Assembly (NCBI GenBank): GCA_036435485.1
Contig: CM071598.1
Location: 197,201,148-197,265,147, forward strand
Direction: 5' to 3'
DNA length: 64,000 nt
DNA from: Saposhnikovia divaricata
Taxonomy: Eukaryota; Streptophyta; Magnoliopsida; Apiales; Apiaceae
The translations under genes and the position numbers were made by a program. Positions within the stretch are counted from its first letter, which is position 1, and every line of letters starts with the position of its first letter. The notes below the pieces were generated by a model. It worked only from the letters and a program-made list of their open reading frames with translations. It did not search any database and was not told where the DNA came from. Positions 56,186 to 64,000 of this stretch are shown one piece after another.

Positions 56186-59100
56186 CTAGTCAGAACCAGA
56201 GACCATTCCTAGTTCATTGACCAGTCTTGTAAATGTAGCTTCACTCAATGGTTTAGTGAAGATATCTGCAAGCTGTTGTTCTGTAGATACAAAATGTAGT
56301 TCAATATTTCCTTCTTCCACATGTTCTCTGATGAAGTGGTACCTTATGCTGATGTGCTTGGTCATTGAATGATGTACTGGATTACCTGTCATAGCAATAG
56401 CACTTTGATTATCACAGTAAATAGGAATATTACTGTACCTCAATCCATAATCCAGCAATTGATTCTTCATCCATAAGATCTGTGCACAACAGTTGCCAGC
56501 TGCAATATACTCTGCTTCTGCTGTAGATGTGGAGATTGATTTCTGTTTCTTGCTGTACCAGGAAACAAGTCTGTCACTAAGAAATTGACAACTTCCACTA
56601 GTGCTCTTTCTGTCTACCTTGCAGCCTGCAAAGTCTGCATCAGAATACCCAAGTAGCTTGAAATCTGATTCTCTAGGGTACCACAGACCTAATGATATGG
56701 TGCCCTTGAGATACTTGAAGATTCTTTTCACAGCTGTCAGATGTGGCTCTCTAGGATCTTCCTGAAACCTTGCACAAAGACAGGTTGCATACATGATGTC
56801 AGGCCTACTAGCTGTCAAGTATAGGAGAGATCCTATCATGCCCCTGTAGTTTGTCATATCCACTGAAACTCCTGTGTCTTTGTCCAATTTAGTTGCTGTT
56901 GCCATGGGAGTTGATGCAGATGAACAGTCAAGCATACCAAATTTCTTGAGAAGATTTCTGGTATATTTTTCTTGATTAATGAAAATTCCATCATCTGTTT
57001 GTTTCACCTGTAGGCCTAGAAAGTAACTAAGCTCTCCCATCATGCTCATTTGATATCTGGACTGCATGAGCTTGGCAAACTTCTTACAGAGTTTATCATT
57101 AGTAGACCCAAAGATGATGTCATCAACATAAATTTGAACTAAAAGGAGATCACTTCCTTGATTGAAATAAAACAGAGTTTTGTCAATTGTTCCTCTGTTG
57201 AATCCACTTTCTAGAAGAAACTGAGCAAGTGTCTCATACCATGCTCTTGGTGCCTGCTTAAGTCCATATAGTGCCTTATCTAGCCTGTAGACATAATCTG
57301 GATATTTGGGGTCCACAAATCCTGGTGGTTGTTCAACAAACACTTCTTCTTCAAACTTTCCATTCAGAAAAGCACTTTTCGCATCCATCTGGAACACTTT
57401 GAATTTCTTGTGAGAGGCATATGCTAGAAAAATTCTAATTGCCTCCAATCTTGCAACTGGAGCAAATGTTTCATCATAGTCTATTCCTTCCTGCTGTGAA
57501 TAGCCTTTTGCTACCAGTCTAGCCTTGTTCCTTGTGATAACACCTTCACTGTCAGTCTTGTTTCTGAAAACCCATTTAGTACCAACAATAGATCTGTTCT
57601 TTGGCCTTGATACAAGAGTCCAAACTTCATTCCTTTCAAATTCATTCAACTCTTCCTGCATTGCTGTTATCCAGTCTGCATCTTGAAGAGCTTCTTCCAC
57701 TTTCTTTGGTTCATTTTTAGACAAGAATGCATGAAACAGACATTCACTTGCAGTAGCACTTCTTGTCTTTACTTTTGCATCTGGATCACCAATTATCAAA
57801 TCAGGTGTATGAGATTTAGTCCATTTTCTAGCAGAAGGTAAATGACTTCTATCAGCATGTGATCCTCCCCCTTGATCCATGCTCTCCTGATTTTGTTGTG
57901 ATCTATCTTCGTTTTCTGAGACTCCCCCTGAACTTGACTGCCCAGAGTCAGAATTTGAATTTTCAGAGTTTGAAGCATCAGAGTTTGATCCAGATTTTTC
58001 AGTTGACTCAGTATCAGTGTTTGAGTCTTCATCTTGATCATGCTCCCCCTCAACTGGTTCTCCCCTTAGTTGTGACTGAGAAGTTTCTCCAGTGTTTACC
58101 AGTAGAGGTTCAGAGTTTGTTTCAACAGAGTCTGTCAGAATTGTTTCATCAGAGTTTAAATCTTCATTCTCAAAGTTCAGTTGATCATATTCATCTTTGT
58201 CTTCAAGTCCAGTTATCTTCTTATCATCAAAAGAAACATGTATAGATTCCATGATCATTTTAGTTCTCAGATTGTAAACTCTGAATGCCTTTGTTGACAG
58301 TGGATAACCAACAAAAATTCCTTCATCTGCCTTTAGCTCAAACTTTGTCAACTGTTCTGGATGAGTCTTCAAAACAAAACATTTGCACCCGAAAATATGA
58401 AAGTATTTCAGGTTAGGCTTCTTTTTCTTCACCATCTCATATGGTGTCTTTCCATGCTTATTGATCAGTGTTGCATTTTGAGTAAAACAAGCAGTTTGAA
58501 CAGCTTCTGACCAGAAATAAGTTGGCAATTTTGCTTCATCAAGCATAGTTCTGGCAGCTTCAATTAAGGTTCTATTTTTCCTTTCAACTACACCATTTTG
58601 TTGTGGTGTACCAGGTGCTGAAAATTCTTGTTTCACTCCATTGTCCTTGCAAAATTCTTCCATTGTTGCATTTCTGAACTCAGTTCCATTATCACTTCTG
58701 ATGATTCTGACTTTTTTGCTTGATCCTTTGTCCAGAAGCTTCACATGCTCCATCAGAGTTAATGCAGTTTCATCCTTCTTTGCTAGAAAATACACCCAAG
58801 TGAATCTAGTGTATTCATCAACAATGACTAAAGCATATTTCTTCCTTGCAATAGACATGACATTTACTGGACCAAAGAGATCAATATGCAGAAGATGATA
58901 GGGATCAGTGATAGAAAATTCTGTCTTGCTCTTGAAAGATGACTTCCTTTGTTTAGCCTTCTGACATGAGTCACATAGGCCATCAACATTTAACAGAGCC
59001 TTTGGGAGTCCTCTTACAAGATCCTTTCTGATCAATTCATTGATGTTGTTCAAGTTCAAATGTGAGAGTTTCTTGTGCCACTTCCAACTCTCTTCACTAG

Positions 59101-59470
59101 TCATTCTTGTTGACAGGCAAACAGCTTTTCCAACAGAGTCTATCAAAAGCTTGATTTCATAAATGTTGTTTTGCCTGTGACCAACTAGAACAACCTTTCC
59201 TGTAGATTTGCTGATTACTTCACAATATTCAGGTTGAAAATCTACATGATATCCCTTGTCACAGATTTGACTCACAGATAACAAGTCATGCTTGAGTCCT
59301 GGGACATGAGCTACATTGTTGATGATGACATTTCCAAGATTAATATTGCCATATCCCAATGTTCTTCCTACATTGCCATCACCATAGGAAACTTTTGGGC
59401 CAGCCTTCTCCTCATATTCTGATAGCAGGGCTTTATTTCCAGTCATGTGTCCTGAACATCCACTGTCCAC
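56186..59470 (-). CDS. Pol polyprotein of element C (PR-IN-RT-RH)
   Basis: The frame is open from just after a TAG near 59490, with no ATG before the protease. It is therefore probably made by recoding from gag, and the listed start is a GTG at DSGCSGHMTG. Protease is at the N-terminus, and the integrase zinc region (WHKKLSHLNLN, CDSCQKAK) at about 130-175. Integrase catalytic residues are at about 197 (IDLFGPV), 260 (RSDNGTEF) and 297 (VERKNRT). A long acidic Ser-rich linker (about 430-560) precedes reverse transcriptase, with YVDDIIFGST near 782. RNase H has YSDADFAG near 943, AEAEYIAA near 985 and YCDNQSAI. It ends TFTRLVNELGMVSGSD, the usual copia terminus, so the enzyme is full length with all catalytic motifs intact. 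Confidence 0.94.
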   Translation of the reverse strand: MDSGCSGHMTGNKALLSEYEEKAGPKVSYGDGNVGRTLGYGNINLGNVIINNVAHVPGLKHDLLSVSQICDKGYHVDFQPEYCEVISKSTGKVVLVGHRQNNIYEIKLLIDSVGKAVCLSTRMTSEESWKWHKKLSHLNLNNINELIRKDLVRGLPKALLNVDGLCDSCQKAKQRKSSFKSKTEFSITDPYHLLHIDLFGPVNVMSIARKKYALVIVDEYTRFTWVYFLAKKDETALTLMEHVKLLDKGSSKKVRIIRSDNGTEFRNATMEEFCKDNGVKQEFSAPGTPQQNGVVERKNRTLIEAARTMLDEAKLPTYFWSEAVQTACFTQNATLINKHGKTPYEMVKKKKPNLKYFHIFGCKCFVLKTHPEQLTKFELKADEGIFVGYPLSTKAFRVYNLRTKMIMESIHVSFDDKKITGLEDKDEYDQLNFENEDLNSDETILTDSVETNSEPLLVNTGETSQSQLRGEPVEGEHDQDEDSNTDTESTEKSGSNSDASNSENSNSDSGQSSSGGVSENEDRSQQNQESMDQGGGSHADRSHLPSARKWTKSHTPDLIIGDPDAKVKTRSATASECLFHAFLSKNEPKKVEEALQDADWITAMQEELNEFERNEVWTLVSRPKNRSIVGTKWVFRNKTDSEGVITRNKARLVAKGYSQQEGIDYDETFAPVARLEAIRIFLAYASHKKFKVFQMDAKSAFLNGKFEEEVFVEQPPGFVDPKYPDYVYRLDKALYGLKQAPRAWYETLAQFLLESGFNRGTIDKTLFYFNQGSDLLLVQIYVDDIIFGSTNDKLCKKFAKLMQSRYQMSMMGELSYFLGLQVKQTDDGIFINQEKYTRNLLKKFGMLDCSSASTPMATATKLDKDTGVSVDMTNYRGMIGSLLYLTASRPDIMYATCLCARFQEDPREPHLTAVKRIFKYLKGTISLGLWYPRESDFKLLGYSDADFAGCKVDRKSTSGSCQFLSDRLVSWYSKKQKSISTSTAEAEYIAAGNCCAQILWMKNQLLDYGLRYSNIPIYCDNQSAIAMTGNPVHHSMTKHISIRYHFIREHVEEGNIELHFVSTEQQLADIFTKPLSEATFTRLVNELGMVSGSD

Positions 59471-59510
59471 GACTAGGGTTGCCTCCCTGTTACCCTACAA
59501 TCACAAACAA

Positions 59511-61742
59511 TTACTGAGGATTAGTTTTAAGGATCCAGACTTGCTTGGATATTTTGGCATTCTTAACTTTGTTAGCTTGTGCAGCGGAATTAACATTATC
59601 AGAGTTTGAGCTAACAGTATCAGTGTTTACACTTGCAGTATCAACTTTAACCCATTTCAGATTGGGTTTTAGTTCATAGTAATTATAATAGATAGCATGA
59701 TATTCTCTGCAAGTATAAATGGAATGCCAAGTGCTTCCACAGTGTGTGCATAAAGTCTGTGGCTTAGTTCTAGCAAAATCCTTCTTTACCTCAGACTTTG
59801 TAGGTAAAGAATTTATATTTTTATTTTTCTTGCAGAAATTTGCAAGATGCTTAGTACTACCACAGTTATGACATGTCTTTCTTGGAGCATAACTATCAAG
59901 CATTAGTTTATTTCCTGAAGTGATGCCTACTTTTCCATTTCTGTTCTTGTTTGACACTTTCTGTTTCTCAACAGATTTTAACTCCTTCAGTTTATGTTTG
60001 AGTTGTTTATCTGTCATTGAACCAATATTAACCTGTTTAACACTAGTTTTTACTGGTTTACTTTTGACAGCTTCCTTTTCATTTTCAGACAAAAATTTAC
60101 TGGTTCCATGAACAAAATGAGTTCTGACTTTAACTTGATTTTGAAATCTAAGTTCATCTCCCTCATTATAACCTAGACCAACAGTGTCTGTTTGAAAAAT
60201 CTGTTGAGTGTCCTTTCCAGAATTAGTCCAAGTCCTAATTTTATTATTTGCTTCCTTCAACTCTGACTCTAGTTGTTTATACTTCTGAAGCAAATTCTGT
60301 TCTTTACAAACAGCATCATCTCTCTCTTTCTGAACTTGTTGCATGTTTTCAAGTTTTTCTTCAACAAGTTTATTTCTTACCTTAAGTTCAGAATTTTCAG
60401 CTTTTATCCTCTCATTTTCTAAAGTCTGATCCCTATAGCTTATATGCAATGACTTAAGATAAATTCTTAATTGAGCAATGTCATCAATATTATAAGCATA
60501 GGTAGTTAGAGGTACCTGATTTTCAGAGGATTCTGATTCAGTAGTAGCCATGAGAGCATAGTTCACTTCTTCATCAGAATCTGAAGTATCTGCCCAATCT
60601 CTGCCTTTAGTGTAGAGTACCTTTCCAGTTTTACCCTTCTTGCACTCAGGAGCATAGTGACCCATCTCCTTACACTTGTAGCATTGAATTTCAGACTTAT
60701 CCTTCTTCCCTTTAGAATCTCTCTTATCAGACTTCCTGTAGTTTTTCCTGTCTTCATTTGAATCCTTAGAAAACCTTTTTCCTTTCTTGAAATTCTTGAA
60801 GCCCATTTTCTTGAAAGTCTTCACCATCAACACAGCCATTTTTCTCATTTCTTCTTCATCATCCTCAGAGTCAGATGATTCAGAAGAGTTTGAATCATAA
60901 TCAGAGTTTGGTGATTCACTTTCTGAATGTATGACCAAAGCTTTTCCCTTCATTTTCCTTCTTGTTGCCTCTTTCTTCTGAGGCTTCTCTTCAACATTAA
61001 GAGCAACAGACTTTCTTTTCCTGCTTGATCTCCTGTTTCTCTGCTCCATTTCCAATTCATGAGTTTTGAGCAATCCATAGATTTCATCAATCTCTGTTTC
61101 AGCAAGATTATAGTTGTCTCTAATAGTGGTTGTTTTCACATCCCACTTTTCAGGTAGAGAAAGAAGAAACTTGAGATTCGAGTCTTCTAGATCATACTCT
61201 TTGTTGACCAATGACAGATCATTAATCAGTTTACAGAATCTATCAAATGTTTCTGTCATGGTCTCTTCAGGTTTAGCCTCAAAATGCTCATACTCTTGTG
61301 TGAGTATGTTTCTCCTATTCTTCTTAATAGCCGCAGTTCCTTGACACCTGACTTCAAGAGCATCCCATATCTCTTTTGCAGTGGTGCAGTTAATGACTTT
61401 GTTAGACATAACATTGTCTAAAACACTATGCAGTAAATGCCTAACTTTTGCATCCTTAGCAATTGATGATAGATCTTCAGGAGTCATGTCCTTCTTTTCC
61501 TTTGGAACCATTTTTGCTTCTTCACCAGCAACTGCAACAGATAGCTTTGTAGGATTGTGAGGGCCTTCATAAATCCTGTCAAGATATTCTGGATCTGTAG
61601 CCTCCAGAAACATAGTCATCTTGACCTTCCACATAGCATACTCTAATGGCCTCAGAATAGGAACTCTGATTGGTTCATAACGACTCACAGTAGTAGGAGC
61701 CTTTTCAGAAACAGTAGGTGTTGGTGGAGGAATTGCTGCCAT
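59511..61742 (-). CDS. Gag of SIRE-like element C
   Basis: 743 codons starting MAAIPPPTPT, about 50 bp after the primer site. The N-terminal gag region (YAMWKVKMTMFLEATD, about 36-52) and the UBN2-type core (about 90-225, ETFDRFCKLINDLSLV) would form the particle. A basic patch RRSSRKRKS lies near 238, which could be a nuclear or nucleic-acid signal. The CCHC knuckle CYKCKEMGHYAPEC is near 359, and a coiled coil spans about 430-500. Two further Cys/His motifs (CHNCGSTKHLANFC near 627, CTHCGSTWHSIYTC near 665) follow. It ends VWILKTNPQ and TAA. Pol lies in the +1 frame relative to gag. The frame is uninterrupted. Confidence 0.93.
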   Translation of the reverse strand: MAAIPPPTPTVSEKAPTTVSRYEPIRVPILRPLEYAMWKVKMTMFLEATDPEYLDRIYEGPHNPTKLSVAVAGEEAKMVPKEKKDMTPEDLSSIAKDAKVRHLLHSVLDNVMSNKVINCTTAKEIWDALEVRCQGTAAIKKNRRNILTQEYEHFEAKPEETMTETFDRFCKLINDLSLVNKEYDLEDSNLKFLLSLPEKWDVKTTTIRDNYNLAETEIDEIYGLLKTHELEMEQRNRRSSRKRKSVALNVEEKPQKKEATRRKMKGKALVIHSESESPNSDYDSNSSESSDSEDDEEEMRKMAVLMVKTFKKMGFKNFKKGKRFSKDSNEDRKNYRKSDKRDSKGKKDKSEIQCYKCKEMGHYAPECKKGKTGKVLYTKGRDWADTSDSDEEVNYALMATTESESSENQVPLTTYAYNIDDIAQLRIYLKSLHISYRDQTLENERIKAENSELKVRNKLVEEKLENMQQVQKERDDAVCKEQNLLQKYKQLESELKEANNKIRTWTNSGKDTQQIFQTDTVGLGYNEGDELRFQNQVKVRTHFVHGTSKFLSENEKEAVKSKPVKTSVKQVNIGSMTDKQLKHKLKELKSVEKQKVSNKNRNGKVGITSGNKLMLDSYAPRKTCHNCGSTKHLANFCKKNKNINSLPTKSEVKKDFARTKPQTLCTHCGSTWHSIYTCREYHAIYYNYYELKPNLKWVKVDTASVNTDTVSSNSDNVNSAAQANKVKNAKISKQVWILKTNPQ

Positions 61743-61789
61743 GATTATTGTTGTGTTTGGATCTTAACCTGTAATAAAGTAACAGATTG

Positions 61790-61801
61790 GCTCTGATACC
61801 A
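61790..61801 (-). other. primer binding site of element C (tRNA-iMet)
   Basis: Minus-strand TGGTATCAGAGC stands two bases from the right LTR. Confidence 0.92.
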
Positions 61802-61803
61802 CT

Positions 61804-62311
61804 TTTTAGGCCGAATACACAATTAATAATCAACTTTGTATGAGAGTTTAACAAGTAAAAGCGTTTATGCACTTAAAAACTTCCTGTATTACGAACCCTC
61901 TTCGTGATGTAAAAAATCACAAAGAGCTGCTAGGTTACAATCAAGATAATTCGTTGTACGATACCCTTCTAGGGTTAACCTAACTGTATTTATATAACAT
62001 ACAGCTACGATACAATCTCTAATTGATATTCCTAATAATCAGCTATACAATGATATCAATTACAGATTGTCACACGTCTCCTATGTCAACTTGATCTCTT
62101 TGATAGCTATCCAATCTTCAAAGATATCGCTTCCATAATAAATCTTCAATCACTGTTGACCAGTAGACGCTTCCTCCAGACAGAGTTTGACAAACTCTGT
62201 CGAGCTTCCATTTGTCAGAGTTTACACTAAACTCTGACTGCTTCCAGCTAAACTCTGATAATTCACTGTAACACTTAAACACTGATTAAAACACATCAAT
62301 TATATTTAACA
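61804..62311 (-). repeat. right (5') LTR of element C
   Basis: 508 bp at constant offset 11947 from the left LTR. Its inner edge reads TT where the left copy has TG. It carries the same hairpins (62179-62238) and the TATA box on the minus strand (61996-61987). Confidence 0.92.
61987..61996 (-). promoter_or_regulatory. TATA box of element C
   Basis: TATATAAATA on the minus strand, in the middle of the 5' LTR and downstream of the U3 hairpins. This fits the promoter for gag-pol. Confidence 0.55.
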
Positions 62312-62316
62312 TTATA

Positions 62317-63433
62317 TATACTAAAGAGCTCAGAAATATCACAAACAAAACACTCAAGCATGGGGATACACTAAACAATGTTATATGACATGTCTCCATC
62401 CAAGCACACCAACTTAGACTTCTTTGCATGAGAATCATTCTTGAAACATACTACCACGATCTCAGCACCCAACTTAGACTTCTTTGCATGAGAATCATTC
62501 TTGAAACATACTACCACGATCTCAACACCCAACTTAGACTTCTTTGCATGAGAATCATTCTTGAAACATACTACCACGATCTCAGCACCAAACTCAGATT
62601 TCCTTGTATGAGAATCTTCTAACCACACTCTTCATTCATCAAATCTGAAGAAACAACCAACGGCTCCTTCTTGAACAAATCCGAACGTTGGACCTTGCTA
62701 GTATTTATACTTCTCTTGTATAAACGAAAACACAACTGAAACTTACATACACAAGCTTGAATATTCATCAAATCGTTTATACCTTCAGTCACCTCAAAAC
62801 AGTTGTTTAACATTGCCATATTCACAAACAACACACACACAAGCTCTAAAGATATATTACACGTTTATATATATATATATAAGGGTCTATATCTTTGAGT
62901 TGTAATTTCAATCCTTCAAATCTGTATTGTACTTATTGTAAAGGCATAGTTGCTGGGCAGTGGCTTGTGAAACAAGGGTTTGGTAAACACGAAGCTAGAA
63001 AAGTTTGTACTATGGGGAGTGGTATAGTTCTTAGAGAGGAGGTTTGGAAACGGGGTTTCAGCAAGCCATTTTGACAGTAGCTAGGGAAAAGGGAGATATA
63101 TTATTGAATCTTGTAATCGGGTTTATAGTGATTAATAATATATTCTTTTGCCACGTTTGGCAAGGGACTAGGACTTAGACCATAGAGATTAGGGGTCGAA
63201 CCTAGCTAAAATCTTGTGTGTTAAGTATTTCTATTCTGCTCGTTTTTCTCTGCATTGCATTAGCTCATAACAGCAAGGTGTTTCATACCAGTTAGTTAAA
63301 TATCAGCAAGCTGATTCATTCTAGTATCTAATAACAGCAAGCTGTTATTATTCTGGTAAAAACTTGGAAAAATAAAAATAGACCATAGTTAACCTAATAC
63401 ACCTATTCACCCCCCTCTAGGTGCATACTTTCA
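62317..63433 (+). repeat. D 5' LTR, remaining 1117 bp
   Basis: It starts after the TTATA duplication of element C and ends ACTTTCA. It includes a 60-bp tandem array (62410-62649), a TATA-like run TTTATATATATATATATAAG (62864-62883), CAGCAAGC motifs (63058, 63271, 63311, 63341), and TTCACCCCCCTCT near the end, a pattern also seen near the end of the B LTR. Confidence 0.75.
62410..62649. repeat. 60-bp tandem repeats in D LTR
   Basis: Units start CAACTTAGACTTCTTTGCAT at 62410, 62470 and 62530 with almost no differences. A fourth diverged unit (CAAACTCAGATTTCCTTGTA) starts at 62590. Since 60 is a multiple of three and the unit lacks stops in some frames, it creates repetitive frames on both strands that are not genes. 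Confidence 0.92.
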
Positions 63434-63435
63434 TT

Positions 63436-63447
63436 TGGTATCAGAGC
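63436..63447 (+). other. primer binding site of element D (tRNA-iMet)
   Basis: TGGTATCAGAGC starts two bases after the LTR end. Confidence 0.92.
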
Positions 63448-63492
63448 CTTGCTATACTAATCATTTCTGTAACAGGAAAAGTATCGATCTAA

Positions 63493-64000
63493 ATGGCTGA
63501 CAATTATCCGCTCGGAAACTCAGACTCCAGGGCACCACTTCTTCTAGGTACTGAAAACTACAACTGGTGGAAAAGTCGAATGGAGAATCATTTGGCCAGA
63601 GAACCACTGGAATGGAGAGTTGTAAGCAGAGGACCATACGTCTTCAAAGATGACAAAGGCATTACAAAGGATATTGATGTTCTCACTGATGCTGAATTAA
63701 AGAAAATAAGCTACAACAACCGTGCAAAGAATACTATCTTAAATGGTCTTTGTCCAGCTGAAAGTGACAAAGTTTCATCATGCAAAACAGCTAAAGAAAT
63801 GTGGGACACCCTGGAATCGTATCATGAAGGTTCTAAGGGAGTGAAAAAAATGAAGCTTGGTACTCTAGTAAGAGAACTAAACAGTTTCACTGTCAATGAG
63901 AATGAAACCATTAAAGAAGCTCAAGCTAGGTTTCAAACAACCTTAAACAGTCTTCAAGTGCTTGGCAAAAGGATACCTCAAGAAGAGATCAATATGATCA
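63493..64000 (+). CDS. gag of copia element D, N-terminal part, cut by window end
   Basis: An open frame of 169 codons starts MADNYPLGNS, about 45 bp after the primer site. It runs through the copia gag signature LGTENYNWWKSRMENHL (residues about 18-34), then the UBN2-like core (AKEMWDTLESYHEGSKGV, LVRELNSFTVNENETI) without a stop up to the window end. It differs clearly from the gags of B and C, so D is a different copia family. The family role is capsid formation around element RNA. The remainder, with nucleocapsid knuckle and pol, lies beyond base 64000. Confidence 0.88.
   Translation, partial: MADNYPLGNSDSRAPLLLGTENYNWWKSRMENHLAREPLEWRVVSRGPYVFKDDKGITKDIDVLTDAELKKISYNNRAKNTILNGLCPAESDKVSSCKTAKEMWDTLESYHEGSKGVKKMKLGTLVRELNSFTVNENETIKEAQARFQTTLNSLQVLGKRIPQEEINMI

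Larger units (their letters stand above)
49857..62311 (-). mobile_element. SIRE/Maximus-like Ty1/copia element C
   Basis: The TSD TTATA (49852-49856, 62312-62316) is perfect. The 508-bp LTRs differ at two sites noticed (C against T near 50147/62094, and the terminal TG against TT at 49858/61805). Minus order from the right: LTR, PBS, gag, pol, an intergenic region with an opposite-strand ORF, three downstream ORFs, PPT, LTR. At 12.5 kb, with extra ORFs after pol, it has the SIRE/Maximus plan. Gag and pol are both open, so it may still be active or recently so. Confidence 0.92.
49584..64000 (+). mobile_element. Ty1/copia element D, 5' end, continues past window
   Basis: The LTR starts TGAAAGCCC at 49584 and ends ACTTTCA at 63433, an inverted TGAAAG/CTTTCA end pair. 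It is interrupted by element C (49857-62311). The primer site and an open copia gag follow. Bases before it, GAAGC (49579-49583), are the expected left target duplication. The interior and 3' LTR lie to the right of the window. Confidence 0.8.

Noticed and set aside
62371..62628. Repetitive protein with 20-residue units
   Set aside because: It is the 60-bp LTR tandem repeat read in frame. The opposite strand is equally open.
62410..62649. CRISPR-like array
   Set aside because: Units are directly adjacent without spacers, in plant DNA. It is a plain tandem repeat.

Overview
This is a stretch of plant nuclear DNA, most likely from a eudicot, built almost entirely from nested LTR retrotransposons. 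The evidence is plant Ty3/gypsy (Tat-like and Tekay/Del-like) and Ty1/copia (SIRE/Maximus-like) elements, tRNA-iMet primer sites reading TGGTATCAGAGC, several MITEs, and AT-rich spacers. I found no host protein gene, tRNA, rRNA or CRISPR array. The species cannot be named from the sequence.

Layout. (1) Bases 405-23066 are a small MITE-like repeat split by a Tat-like gypsy element (Z, 457-22742, + strand, 498-bp LTRs). Z keeps gag, protease and the archaeal-type RNase H but has lost reverse transcriptase, the first RNase H and integrase. Z's gag is split by a second gypsy element (Y, 1931-17773, - strand, TSD TGCCC). Y has very large 5.19-kb LTRs that are almost identical to each other, around a decayed 5.46-kb interior. 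(2) Bases 22743-29383 are AT-rich spacer with MITEs, a strong 82-bp hairpin, a hAT-like element and a TRIM-like direct repeat. (3) From 29384, a second Tat-like element (E, - strand) has its 3' LTR split by a complete Tekay-type gypsy element (A, 29772-42249, - strand, TSD CCTTC) with an uninterrupted 1555-codon gag-pol frame. (4) E's interior is broken at 42602 by a SIRE-like copia (B, + strand, decayed). B is cut at 49583 by another copia (D, + strand, continuing past the window). D's 5' LTR is split by a SIRE-like copia (C, 49857-62311, - strand, TSD TTATA). The nesting order C in D in B in E gives a relative insertion history.

How the parts work together. A and C look most capable of activity. 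A has one open gag-pol frame and matching LTRs. C has open gag and pol, a three-part extra ORF region downstream of pol (the env-like position of SIRE elements), and an 85-codon ORF on the opposite strand with its own promoter-like and poly(A)-like sequences. Y and Z are defective inside but have nearly identical LTRs, so they probably moved recently using proteins from related autonomous elements. E and B are older, damaged hosts. LTR boundaries were placed by eye from TG..CA ends, target-site duplications, PBS and PPT, and substitution counts were also made by eye.
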